From NCBI GenBank assembly GCA_020853395.1, contig JADYYY010000019.1, positions 344,925-408,924 on the forward strand: a stretch of 64,000 nucleotides of DNA, given 5' to 3'. This DNA comes from Acidobacteriota bacterium (GTDB taxonomy: Bacteria; Acidobacteriota; Vicinamibacteria; Vicinamibacterales; SCN-69-37). Under the pieces are notes generated by a model, which was not told the DNA's origin, did no database searches, and worked only from the letters and a program-made list of their open reading frames with translations. The first letter of the stretch is position 1. Every line of letters starts with the position of its first letter. This document shows, piece after piece, positions 35,341 through 43,902 of the stretch. Made by a program: the position numbers and the translations under genes.

Positions 35341-36722
35341 TGTCCACGCTTTGGTCCGGCCGGTTCGCGCAGCAGCCTGACGCCGAGGTCTTCGAGTACG
35401 GCAAGTCGCTCCAGGTGGATCGGCGGTTGATCGACGACGACATCGCCGGCAGCCGGGCGTGGGCGGAAGCGCTCGCGCGCGCGGGCGTGATCACGCAGGC
35501 CGACTGCACCGCGATCCTCGACGGGCTCGCCGCCGTCGGAGCCGCGGTGCACGCCAATCCGGCGCTCGTCGACGAGGCGGCGGACGAGGACGTGCACTCG
35601 TTCGTCGAGCGGCACCTCGTGGAGCGCGTCGGCGAGGCGGGCCGCCGGCTGCACACCGGACGGTCGCGCAACGAGCAGGTCTCCGTCGATTTCCGTCTCT
35701 ATCTGAAGCGCCGCATCGGGGTCGTGCAGCAGGCCGTGCGCACGCTGATCGAGGCGCTCGCCTCACAGGCCGAGGGCGCCGGCCGCGCGGTGATGCCGTC
35801 CTACACGCACCTGCGGCGCGCGCAGCCCGTGCTCGTGGCCCACGTGCTCCTGTCACACGCCGCCGCCTTCCGGCGCGACGTCGATCGGCTCGACGTCGCC
35901 CGCGCCGAGGCCGACGTCCTGCCGCTTGGATCGGGCGCCATCGCCGGCACGGCGTACGAGATCGACACGGCGTGGCTCGCCCGGCGGCTCGGCTTCGCGC
36001 GCGTGGTCGCCAACAGCATCGACGCGTCGGGCGATCGCGATTTCGTCGCGACGTTTCTCTATGCCTGTGCGATGGCCATGGTGCACCTCAGCCGGCTGGC
36101 GGAAGACGTCATCCTGCTCTCGAGCGAGGAATTCGGCTTCTTCGAGATCGACGACTCGGTGGCGACCGGGTCGAGCCTGATGCCGCAGAAGAAGAACCCG
36201 GATCCGCTGGAGCTCGTCCGCGGGAAGTCGGGCAAGGCGATCGGCCTGCTGACCGGTTGGCTCACCACGATGAAGGGGCTCCCGCTCGGCTACAACAAGG
36301 ATCTCCAGGAGGACAAGGCGATCGCTTTCGAGGCGGAGGACACCGTGATCGCGTGCGCGCGCACGTCGGCGACCGTCGTGCGCACGCTGGCGCTGCGCGC
36401 GCCGGCCGCGCGGGCGGCCGCCTCCGGCCTGCTGCTCGCGACCGAGGTGGCGGACTACCTCGTCGGACGAGGCCTGCCGTTCCGCACCGCTCACGAGGTG
36501 ACCGGCCGCATCGTGCGCGATCTCTACGCGGACGGCCGCGACTTCTCGGCGCTGTCGCTCGACGACTGGCGGCGATATCACGAGCTCTTCGACGACGGCA
36601 TCTTCCAGGCGATCACGCCGGAGGCCGCCGTGGCGGCGCGCAAGACGCCGCAGTCGACCAATCCCGAGGCCGTGGCGGCGGCGCTCGCCGAGCTGAAAGG
36701 CTGGCTGGTCCATAATCGGTAG
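35340..36722 (+). CDS. argH: Argininosuccinate lyase
   Basis: ArgH, 460 residues, fumarase/aspartase superfamily, cleaves argininosuccinate to arginine and fumarate. Motifs: LWSGRFAQQPDAEVFEYG, HTGRSRNEQVSVDFRLYL, SYTHLRRAQPV, and the catalytic signature GSSLMPQKKNPDPLELVRGK. It starts GTG 35340, overlapping the stop of the preceding gene. It looks fully active, which makes the degenerate partner upstream notable. Confidence 0.96.
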   Translation: MSTLWSGRFAQQPDAEVFEYGKSLQVDRRLIDDDIAGSRAWAEALARAGVITQADCTAILDGLAAVGAAVHANPALVDEAADEDVHSFVERHLVERVGEAGRRLHTGRSRNEQVSVDFRLYLKRRIGVVQQAVRTLIEALASQAEGAGRAVMPSYTHLRRAQPVLVAHVLLSHAAAFRRDVDRLDVARAEADVLPLGSGAIAGTAYEIDTAWLARRLGFARVVANSIDASGDRDFVATFLYACAMAMVHLSRLAEDVILLSSEEFGFFEIDDSVATGSSLMPQKKNPDPLELVRGKSGKAIGLLTGWLTTMKGLPLGYNKDLQEDKAIAFEAEDTVIACARTSATVVRTLALRAPAARAAASGLLLATEVADYLVGRGLPFRTAHEVTGRIVRDLYADGRDFSALSLDDWRRYHELFDDGIFQAITPEAAVAARKTPQSTNPEAVAAALAELKGWLVHNR

Positions 36723-36885
36723 CCGTGTGTCCGCGGGCATCACGCTGCCGATCCGGCGACGAAGCGTATCGCGCCCGCATGTCCCGACGCCCGCGTTGCT
36801 CGCGCCGACGCATCGCGCACGCCTCGCGTGACCGCGCGCCTCGCCCGGCGGCGCCCAGCGGCCGCCTGATGCCCGCTCGACACGG

Positions 36886-38136
36886 ATGGCTCGCGTAACG
36901 GGCAACGTACGGCTGCTGCAGCGGCTGGATCGATGGGCGGGCGTGCCCGCGTGCCTCGTGCTCACGGGCTGGCGGCGTCTCGTCGATCTCGTCCGCACGC
37001 CGCCGCCGCGCGATCCCCAGCGCATCGTGTTCATCAAGCTGGCCGAGCAGGGATCGACCGTGCTCGCCCGGGACGCCATCAGCCGCGCCGTCGCGCGGGT
37101 CGGGCGCGACCACGTCTACTTCCTCGTCTTCGAGGAGAACCGGTTCATCCTCGACGCGCTGGATCTCATCCCGCGCGACAACGTGCTGACCGTCCGCACG
37201 GCGTCGCCGATCGCGCTGCTCGCGAGCGGCCTCGCGCGGCTGCTCGAGATCCGGCGGCGCCGAATCGACACGTGCGTCGATCTGGAGTTCCTGACGCGGT
37301 TGTCGGCCGTGATCGCGTATCTGACGGGCTGCCGGCGGCGCGTCGGCCTCCACGGGTTCTTCAACGACGGTCCGTATCGCGGGGATCTCTTCACGCATCG
37401 CGTGCTCTACAATCCGCACCTTCACACGAGCCGGTTGTTCACGCTCCTCGTGATGGCGATCGACGCCGATCCGCGGGCGTTCCCGACCTTCGATCTCGTG
37501 CCGCCGGACACGCCGCCGCTGCCACGGTTCACGCCGGGTGCGGGCGAGCACACCGGCGTGCGCGCCATTCTGGACGCGCTCGGCGTCCGCCGCGGCGATC
37601 GGCTGGTGCTGTTGAACCCGAACGCCAGCGACCAGTTGCCGCTGCGGCGCTGGGCCTCCGACAACTACGTCGAGCTCGCGCAGCGGCTCGTCGCCCGCGA
37701 TCCGGACGTCGCCGTCGCGTTCACGGGCGCTCCCGGCGAAGCGGCGGCGGCAGACGCGCTGGCGCGCCGTGTCGGCTCGGCCCGGTGCGTGTCGATGGCC
37801 GGCCGCACGACGCTCGGGCAGTTGCTCGTGCTCTATGACCTGGCCGACGTGCTCGTGACCAACGACAGCGGTCCGGGCCACTTCTCGGCGCTCACCGGCG
37901 TCGACGCCATCGTGCTCTTCGGGCCGGAGACGCCGGCGCTCTTCGCCGCGTTGGGCGATCGCACGCATCCGCTGTGGGCCGGCATCGCCTGCAGCCCGTG
38001 CGTGAACGCGTACAACAACCGCCAGACGAGCTGCCGCGACAACCGGTGCATGCAGGCCATCACGGTCGATGACGTGTTCGCGCTGACGACGCGCATCCTC
38101 GACGCGCGGCGGGCCGCCGCGAGCTCAGCGAGCTGA
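36886..38136 (+). CDS. Family-9 glycosyltransferase (heptosyltransferase-like)
   Basis: GT-B enzyme of 416 residues. IVFIKLAEQGSTVLARDAIS starts the N-terminal domain (usually K-x-GDxxx in heptosyltransferases). VLLNPNASDQLPLRRW and VAVAFTGAPGEAAAADALA, then TNDSGPGHFSALTGVDAIVL, are the nucleotide-sugar side. The C-terminal Cys-rich stretch SCRDNRCMQAITVDDV is typical of WaaF-like members. Likely envelope glycan or lipopolysaccharide assembly. Its 3' end overlaps the convergent TPR gene by 12 bp. The 163 bp before it carry nothing recognisable. Confidence 0.88.
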   Translation: MARVTGNVRLLQRLDRWAGVPACLVLTGWRRLVDLVRTPPPRDPQRIVFIKLAEQGSTVLARDAISRAVARVGRDHVYFLVFEENRFILDALDLIPRDNVLTVRTASPIALLASGLARLLEIRRRRIDTCVDLEFLTRLSAVIAYLTGCRRRVGLHGFFNDGPYRGDLFTHRVLYNPHLHTSRLFTLLVMAIDADPRAFPTFDLVPPDTPPLPRFTPGAGEHTGVRAILDALGVRRGDRLVLLNPNASDQLPLRRWASDNYVELAQRLVARDPDVAVAFTGAPGEAAAADALARRVGSARCVSMAGRTTLGQLLVLYDLADVLVTNDSGPGHFSALTGVDAIVLFGPETPALFAALGDRTHPLWAGIACSPCVNAYNNRQTSCRDNRCMQAITVDDVFALTTRILDARRAAASSAS

Positions 38137-40095
38137 CAACGCCCGCAGCGCGTCGCGCGCCGGTTCGAATCCGGGATCGAGCCGCAACGCCGTCTGCAGG
38201 TGCTGCACCGCTTCGTCGGTGCGGCCTCGGCGGATGAGCAACCTCGCGATGGCGAGATGCCACGGCGCCTGGCCGGCATCGAGCGCGAGGGCCCGGTCGA
38301 GTGCCGCGATCCCGCCGTCGACGTCTCCCTCGGCGCCGAGCGCGACGCCGAGGTTCGCGTGCGCCGACGCGAGCGAGGGCTGCACGCGGACGGCTTCGCG
38401 CCAGGCCGCGATGGCGTCGGCACGCCGCCCGAGCCTCGAGAGCACCGCGCCGAGCGCACCCAGAGCTTCTGGGGAGTCCGGTTGCAGCCGCACTGCCGCC
38501 TCGGCGTGCCGCTTCGCGTCGTCGAGCTCGTCGGCTCGGTACGCGATCATCGCGAGCCCAAGATGCGCGCGGACGTCGGGCGCGGCCGCGAGCGCCTGCT
38601 CGAAGGCGCGACGCGCGGCGTCGGGTTGCCCGAGCCTGTCGTAGGCCGCGCCGAGCTCGATCGCGACCGCGGCGCGCCGTTCGCGGCCGACGGTCGAATC
38701 CTGGAGGAGCTGCTGCAGGTATGCCATCCCATCGGCATATCGGCCCTGCTGGATCAGCGCGGAGCCGTAGCCGTGCAGAGCGCCCTGCGACGTCGGGTGA
38801 TCGCGAAGCGTCGTGGCCCAGAGCCCTTCGTCCGACGACCAAGCCGCGTGACGTCGCCACGTGACGGCGCTCATGAGCAGCAAGGTGGCGATCGCCGCGC
38901 CGGCGACGATCGGTCGCGGGCTTCGGGCCGTTCGCACGATGACTTGCCGCACGGTCGCGGCCAACGCCACGACGAGGCCGACGAACGGGAGATGGAGGAA
39001 CCGCTCCGCCATGAAGGCGGGAATCGGCACGAGGTTCGACACTGGGAGCAGCGCGACGAGAAACCAGGACCAGCCCCAGAATCCGAGCGGCTCCTGTCGC
39101 CGCCAGCGCCACGCGGCGTAGCTCAGGCCGACGAGCGCCACGAGCGCCAACCAGAGCCGCCAATCGAGCGCAGAGGTGACGAACGGGACGACGCCGCGGT
39201 AGTCGGCACAGAGCGCGAACGGGTACAGCAGGAGCCCGGCGTAATAGCCGAAGGCGACCGCGCCGGTCGCGAGCGACGCGAAGAGCGAGTCGCCGATGCG
39301 GATGCCGTAAACACTGCTCGCCGGAAAGACGACGAACCGCACGACGGCGTACGCGAGCGTGCAAGCTGCGAGCACGAGGTACTCGACGCGCTGCGCGCGG
39401 GGCGTCCACGAGCCGGCTCTGCGCCGCTCCGCCATTGCCCAGAAGGTCAGCGGCGCGAGCGCCAGCAGCACGACGGCGGACTCCTTCGCCAGCAACGCGA
39501 GCGTCATGGCCAGCGCGCCGAGGCCGAGCCGCAACGCGCGCGGCCGCGGCCGATCGCCCGTCACGAGCAGAAGCGTCACGAGGCCGAGGGCGGTGACGAG
39601 CACGTCCTCGCGGAAGGCCACCGCGTCGACGGCTTCCGTGACAGCCGGATGCACGCCGTAGAGGCCGGCGGACGCGTAGCGGAATCCGTCGCTCGCGCCG
39701 AGACGTCGAAGGAGCGCGACGAGACAAGACACTGCCACCAGATGCCAGAGCACGCTGTGCAGATGGAACGCCCAGGGCCGGCCGCCGCCGACCTGCCAGT
39801 CCACCATGTAGGTGAAGGTGACGAACGGCCGGTACGTCGACTCATTCGAGAGGCGGAAGTAGTCCGACGAGAACAGGCGGCCGATCTGTCCTGGATCGCT
39901 CAGCAGACCGGAAGCGAGCGTGACGACGTCCGGATCGTCGTAGGTGAAGCCGTTCGAGAGCGATGGGCTGTAGACGAGGGCGATCCAGATCAGCAGCAGG
40001 GCGGCGGGCCAGCGGCGGACGGGCTGCGGTGAGAACACATCGCGCGGCGCGGCTGGCTGTTCACGCGCTCGGCGGCGGCGATTCGCCCGAGCCAT
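38125..40095 (-). CDS. Multi-pass membrane protein with C-terminal TPR repeats (TMTC-like)
   Basis: Protein of 656 residues. About ten membrane helices span residues 30-410, starting AALLLIWIALVYSPSLSNGF. Early loop motifs YDDPDVV and STYRPFVTFTY resemble GT-C-type transferases and the TMTC family. From about residue 440, TPR units follow (ALGAVLSRLGRRADAIAAWR, ASAHANLGVALGAEGDVDGG). A role in protein O-glycosylation or glycan transfer in the envelope is plausible, and the neighbouring GT9 gene supports envelope sugar chemistry, but the substrate is unknown. Confidence 0.82.
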   Translation of the reverse strand: MARANRRRRAREQPAAPRDVFSPQPVRRWPAALLLIWIALVYSPSLSNGFTYDDPDVVTLASGLLSDPGQIGRLFSSDYFRLSNESTYRPFVTFTYMVDWQVGGGRPWAFHLHSVLWHLVAVSCLVALLRRLGASDGFRYASAGLYGVHPAVTEAVDAVAFREDVLVTALGLVTLLLVTGDRPRPRALRLGLGALAMTLALLAKESAVVLLALAPLTFWAMAERRRAGSWTPRAQRVEYLVLAACTLAYAVVRFVVFPASSVYGIRIGDSLFASLATGAVAFGYYAGLLLYPFALCADYRGVVPFVTSALDWRLWLALVALVGLSYAAWRWRRQEPLGFWGWSWFLVALLPVSNLVPIPAFMAERFLHLPFVGLVVALAATVRQVIVRTARSPRPIVAGAAIATLLLMSAVTWRRHAAWSSDEGLWATTLRDHPTSQGALHGYGSALIQQGRYADGMAYLQQLLQDSTVGRERRAAVAIELGAAYDRLGQPDAARRAFEQALAAAPDVRAHLGLAMIAYRADELDDAKRHAEAAVRLQPDSPEALGALGAVLSRLGRRADAIAAWREAVRVQPSLASAHANLGVALGAEGDVDGGIAALDRALALDAGQAPWHLAIARLLIRRGRTDEAVQHLQTALRLDPGFEPARDALRALSAR

Positions 40096-40174
40096 CGCGT
40101 GAGGCTACCACACGCATTCGGCGCCTCCCCAAACGGGTGAGGCGGCTCGTTGCGCCGATCCGTAGGATGGATCC

Positions 40175-41176
40175 ATGGCGACGTGGGGACCGCAGGTGCC
40201 TGGATCTCAGCCGGCGAGCGACGACGTCGATCTGCTCGATGCGTACTCCCGCGCGGTCATCGGCGCGGTCGACGTCGTCAGCCCCGCGGTCGTCGGCGTC
40301 GAGGTCGCACGCCGCCGGCGCGACGCGGCAGCGGCGCCGCGCGACGGGCAGGCCGCCGGATCCGGCTTCATCTTCGCGCCCGACGGTCTCGTCATCACCA
40401 ACAGCCATGTCGTCGACGGAGCGGCCGCGGTCCAGGTCATACAGCAGGACGGGCAGCGGCACGACGCGGACCTGATCGGCGACGATCCCGCGACGGACCT
40501 CGCGGTGCTGCGCATCAGCGGCGGACCGTTCCCATGGGTCAGCCTCGGCGACTCGTCGTCGATCCGCGTCGGCCAGGTGGTCGTCGCGCTCGGCAACCCG
40601 TACGGCTTCCAGTGCACCGTCACGAGCGGCGTCGTGAGCGCGCTCGGCCGGTCGCTGCGCGGCCGCACGGGCCGGCTGATCGACGAGATCGTCCAGACGG
40701 ACGCCGCGCTCAACCCCGGCAATTCCGGCGGCCCGCTCGTCACGACCGCCGGTCACGTCGTCGGCGTCAATACGGCGATCATCATGGGCGCGCAGGGGCT
40801 GTCGTTCGCGATCGCGAGCAACATCGTGCGCTTCGTCGTCTCGCACCTGCTGCAGGAAGGACGCGTGCGCCGCAGCTACCTTGGCGTGGCGGGAGAGCGC
40901 GTGCCCGTCGGCCGCGCCCTGGCGCGCGCGCATCAACTGCACACGTCGAGCGGCATCCGTGTGATGGCCGTCGAGCCGAGCGGGCCGGCGGCCGCTGCCG
41001 GCGTGCGGCAGGGGGATATCGTCGTGAGCTTCGCCGGCGTCCCCATCGGCGGCGTGGACGAGCTGCACCGCCTTCTCGACGCGGACCGCATCGGGCGGCC
41101 GGCCGAGCTCGGCGTGATCAGGATGGGCGAGCTGCACCGGGTCACGGTCGTGCCGCGAGGAGACTGGCCCGCCTGA
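40175..41176 (+). CDS. HtrA/DegP-like serine protease with one PDZ domain
   Basis: S1C protease of 333 residues with a complete catalytic triad: His78 in ITNSHVV, Asp108 in DPATDLAVLRI and Ser184 in NPGNSGGPL. One PDZ domain occupies about 235-330 (YLGVAGERVPV to LGVIRMGEL). There is no signal peptide or membrane helix, so it appears cytoplasmic or non-classically located, unlike DegP. TAGGAT lies 6 bases before the ATG. It converges on a pseudoprotease and regulator pair. Confidence 0.9.
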   Translation: MATWGPQVPGSQPASDDVDLLDAYSRAVIGAVDVVSPAVVGVEVARRRRDAAAAPRDGQAAGSGFIFAPDGLVITNSHVVDGAAAVQVIQQDGQRHDADLIGDDPATDLAVLRISGGPFPWVSLGDSSSIRVGQVVVALGNPYGFQCTVTSGVVSALGRSLRGRTGRLIDEIVQTDAALNPGNSGGPLVTTAGHVVGVNTAIIMGAQGLSFAIASNIVRFVVSHLLQEGRVRRSYLGVAGERVPVGRALARAHQLHTSSGIRVMAVEPSGPAAAAGVRQGDIVVSFAGVPIGGVDELHRLLDADRIGRPAELGVIRMGELHRVTVVPRGDWPA

Positions 41177-41197
41177 CGCGACGGCCGCGGCGGGACT

Positions 41198-41593
41198 TTA
41201 GATCGCGATCAGGCCCTCGGCCAGCGCGAGCCGGACGGCACCGGTGCGGTTGCGTGCGCCGAGCTTGCCGCAGATCGCGGCGACGTGGAACTTCACGGTC
41301 TGATCGCTGATCCCGAGCCGCGCGGCGATCGCCTTGTTCGGCAGCCCGTCAGCCATGAGCGTCAGCACCTCGAGCTCTCGCGGCGTCAACGGGTCCGCCG
41401 GCGGTGCCGCACGGGCCGCGAGCTCCTCTTGCCCGCTCGACGGATCCGCGAGCAGCACGGCGTCGGCCCGGACGCCGGCGCGGCGTGCCGCGGCCAGCGA
41501 TTCGAATTCCCCCGCGATGCTCTAGCCCGCGGCCGCGAGCGACGGCCGAAGCCGCTCGCGCGTTCCCGCCGGACCCACGAGGACGACGCGCAT
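41198..41593 (-). pseudogene. LuxR-type regulator interrupted by an in-frame amber codon
   Basis: The frame opens at ATG 41593 (overlapping the upstream TGA as TGATG) with MRVVLVGPAGTRERLRPSLA, meets TAG at codon 24 (41524-41522), and continues in the same frame for 108 codons. The continuation holds a LuxR/GerE helix-turn-helix: LTPRELEVLTLMADGLPNKA, then IAARLGISDQTVKFHVAAIC. Removing the stop gives one 131-residue protein with a short receiver-like head. A GTG at 41458 could restart translation of the DNA-binding part (86 residues). Nonsense mutation, readthrough or a sequencing error are the options. Confidence 0.75.
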
Positions 41594-42492
41594 CAAGGAT
41601 GTGGACGCGTTCCGACGATGACGGTTGCGTCGATCGTCGAGCCGCCGCGCAGCAGGCGCACGCCGACCTCGCGTCCGACGCGCCCGTCGTCGAGCAGCGC
41701 CAGCAGGTCCACGGGCGATTCCACCGCCTGCGCGTCGAAGCGGACGATGACGTCGCCCACCATCAGCCCGGCGCGCTCGGCCGGGCTCTCGGGCGAGATG
41801 CCGACGATCAGCAGTCCGCGCTGCGGCGATCGTGCGTCCTGCTGACCCGGCGGAAGGCGCACGGCCTGGCCGGCGATGCCGAGGTAGCCGCGGCGCGGCG
41901 TGCCGTGCTCCGCGAGCCGGGCCGCGACTCGGCCGACGATGTCGGCGGGGATGACCACCGCGAGGCCGCGGATCGCCTGGGCCGTCGCGACGCCGGCGAA
42001 CCGGCCGGACACGTCGAGCACGGCACCGCCCGCGAATCCGCCGTGCATGGGCGCGGTCGTGCGCATCACCCGCTCGATCGCGCGGCCGGGGCCGGTTGGC
42101 AGCGGGCCGCCGACGATCGCGACGATGCCGGACGTCGCGGTGACGACGTTGCTCCACGAGCGCGCGATGCCCACGATCAGGTGACCGGTCCTCGGCGGCG
42201 GCGCCTCGGCCTCGAACGGCTGGAGCGGCGCCCCAGTCACCTTCAGCAACGAGAGGCCGGTCGCAGGATCCCAACCACGCAGCTCGGCATCGTGTGCGGT
42301 GCCGTCCGAGGTTCGAAGCCGGAGCCCGCGCTCCTGACCGATGGCGCGTGTCGTCGTCACCACGAGATCCGGGTGGAGCACCACGCCGCTGGCTGGCCGT
42401 CGCCGGCCCTGCACCTGGACGACCGACGCGGAGGCACGGTCGACGAGATCGGCGAGCTGTTCGGAGAAGCCGCTGAGGGACATGGCGTTCAT
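41593..42492 (-). CDS. HtrA-like pseudoprotease with PDZ domain
   Basis: Protein of 299 residues with the layout of the HtrA gene next door: a trypsin-like double barrel (about 10-190) and a PDZ domain (about 200-290, GYLGIAGQAVRL then PAERAGLMVGDVIVRFD). All triad positions are replaced. The His site reads VTTTRAI (Arg49), the Asp site DPATGLSLLKV (Gly79) and the Ser site GGFAGGAV (Ala154). It is therefore predicted to be catalytically dead but foldable. It has no signal peptide. Start ATG 42492 or 42483. It is followed by the LuxR-type frame with a TGATG overlap. Confidence 0.85.
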   Translation of the reverse strand: MNAMSLSGFSEQLADLVDRASASVVQVQGRRRPASGVVLHPDLVVTTTRAIGQERGLRLRTSDGTAHDAELRGWDPATGLSLLKVTGAPLQPFEAEAPPPRTGHLIVGIARSWSNVVTATSGIVAIVGGPLPTGPGRAIERVMRTTAPMHGGFAGGAVLDVSGRFAGVATAQAIRGLAVVIPADIVGRVAARLAEHGTPRRGYLGIAGQAVRLPPGQQDARSPQRGLLIVGISPESPAERAGLMVGDVIVRFDAQAVESPVDLLALLDDGRVGREVGVRLLRGGSTIDATVIVGTRPHP

Positions 42493-42585
42493 GCGGCCAT
42501 CGTGACATCCGGCCGGTCGTCACGGATCACCCGGATGGGCGGGTCGCTGGACAATCCGATCCGGGAGTTCTTATCGTAGCGGACG

Positions 42586-43899
42586 ATGCCGTACGCATTT
42601 CCGGCGGACCTGGCCGAGCAGGTGCTCAGCCGATGGACGACGTTCGTCGCCCGTCACGATCGCCCCGCGCCCCCGCTGCCGCCGATCGCGCAGTTGCGGT
42701 ACATCCTGGAGACCGCCTTCTTCGCCAGCTTCGCGCGAGAGGAAGGGCGGACGCTGAAGTTCACGTTGTGCTGCGCGCCGGACGTGCGGGTGCTGCGCGA
42801 AGGCGAGTCGGAGCCGGTGCCGATCATCCCGTTCGTGAACCGGCGGCGGTTGACCTGCGACGCGATCCGCTCGCTGGCGCCCGCGGTGGCGCCGTCGAAC
42901 GCCGCGATGCTGGTGGTGTGCGATCCGGCAGGGCAGGCGTCGGACTGCACGATTGCCGGCGTGCTGAACATCGGGGCCAATCTCGTGCGTGCGCGGCGCG
43001 GCCGGTCCATCTACCAGCGCCCGGCGCCGTATGCGCTGCTCGTCGACGTCCGCGATGCCGGCGAGCTGCACATCTACCGGGGCGGCATCAAGCTCGCGAC
43101 GCTGAAGTCCGGGAGCCTGCAGGATCAGTTGGCGTTCTCCGAGCTCGAGTTCCTGCCGATCAGCGATCTGCTGACGCGGGGCGTGGAGCAGTTGCGGCCG
43201 CGCATCGTCGGGCCGACGCGCGAGCCTGCGCGGGAGACGTCGGACTTCGAGTGGACGGCGTTGCTCAACACCGTGCTGGCGCTCGTGAGCGGCCTCGAGT
43301 CGCACGGGCACGGCGGCACGCTGCTCGTCACGGCGCCCGGCGCGGAATCGTCGCTGCCCGTGCGGATGAAGTTCGACGTCGACGAGCGCAACAGCGTGCT
43401 GCCCGATCGCTTCGTCGCGCTGGTCAACGCGCGGCATGCGCTGGTCGACGCGCGGCGCGCCCGCGCGCAGCCGGAGGGCGGACGCGTGCCCGACGCGGAC
43501 CTGCCGCACCTGCAGGATGCGACCACGATCGCGGAGGACGACCTGGCCACGGCGGCCGACGTCGTCGCGCAGTTCAGCGCCATCGACGGCGCGCTCATCG
43601 TGTGCACGGACCTGCGCGTGCTCGGTTTCGGCGCGGAGATCGTCGTCGACGCGTCGCGGCCGGTGCCGGCCTACGAGGTGACCGGCCATGCGCAACGCGG
43701 CGCGGCCTGGCCGGCGGTGGACGGCGAGAGCTTCGGCATGCGGCATCGCTCCGCGCTCCGGTGCGTGGGGGCGGCGGAGCAGACCGCCGCGTTCGTGGTC
43801 TCGCAGGACGGCGTGGTGAGCTTCTTCTGGAAGGAAGGCGATCGCGTGCTCGTCAAGCGCGGCGTGACGATCTCGAACCCGAACATGGGCGGCGCCTGA
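42586..43899 (+). CDS. Diadenylate-cyclase (DisA_N)-like protein with N-terminal sensor region (DACNV type)
   Basis: Protein of 437 residues. The C-terminal 115 residues resemble the DisA_N/DAC domain that makes c-di-AMP: DGA at 334-336 (AIDGALIVC) and RHR at 386-388 (FGMRHRSALRC), with VVSQDGVVSFFWK after. Residues 1-320 match my memory of the DACNV-type sensor region reported upstream of such domains. The DGA-RHR distance (about 50) is longer than in DisA (about 32), so activity is uncertain. No membrane helix. A possible promoter is TGGACA, 18 bp, TATCGT, with the -10 ending 8 bases before ATG. It diverges from the pseudoprotease by 93 bp. Confidence 0.7.
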   Translation: MPYAFPADLAEQVLSRWTTFVARHDRPAPPLPPIAQLRYILETAFFASFAREEGRTLKFTLCCAPDVRVLREGESEPVPIIPFVNRRRLTCDAIRSLAPAVAPSNAAMLVVCDPAGQASDCTIAGVLNIGANLVRARRGRSIYQRPAPYALLVDVRDAGELHIYRGGIKLATLKSGSLQDQLAFSELEFLPISDLLTRGVEQLRPRIVGPTREPARETSDFEWTALLNTVLALVSGLESHGHGGTLLVTAPGAESSLPVRMKFDVDERNSVLPDRFVALVNARHALVDARRARAQPEGGRVPDADLPHLQDATTIAEDDLATAADVVAQFSAIDGALIVCTDLRVLGFGAEIVVDASRPVPAYEVTGHAQRGAAWPAVDGESFGMRHRSALRCVGAAEQTAAFVVSQDGVVSFFWKEGDRVLVKRGVTISNPNMGGA

Positions 43900-43902
43900 C
43901 GC

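Noticed and set aside
38200..40032. 610-codon plus-strand frame opposite the TPR membrane protein
   Set aside because: Composition dominated by Arg, Glu and Asp with no domain; the opposite strand has clear membrane helices and TPR units.
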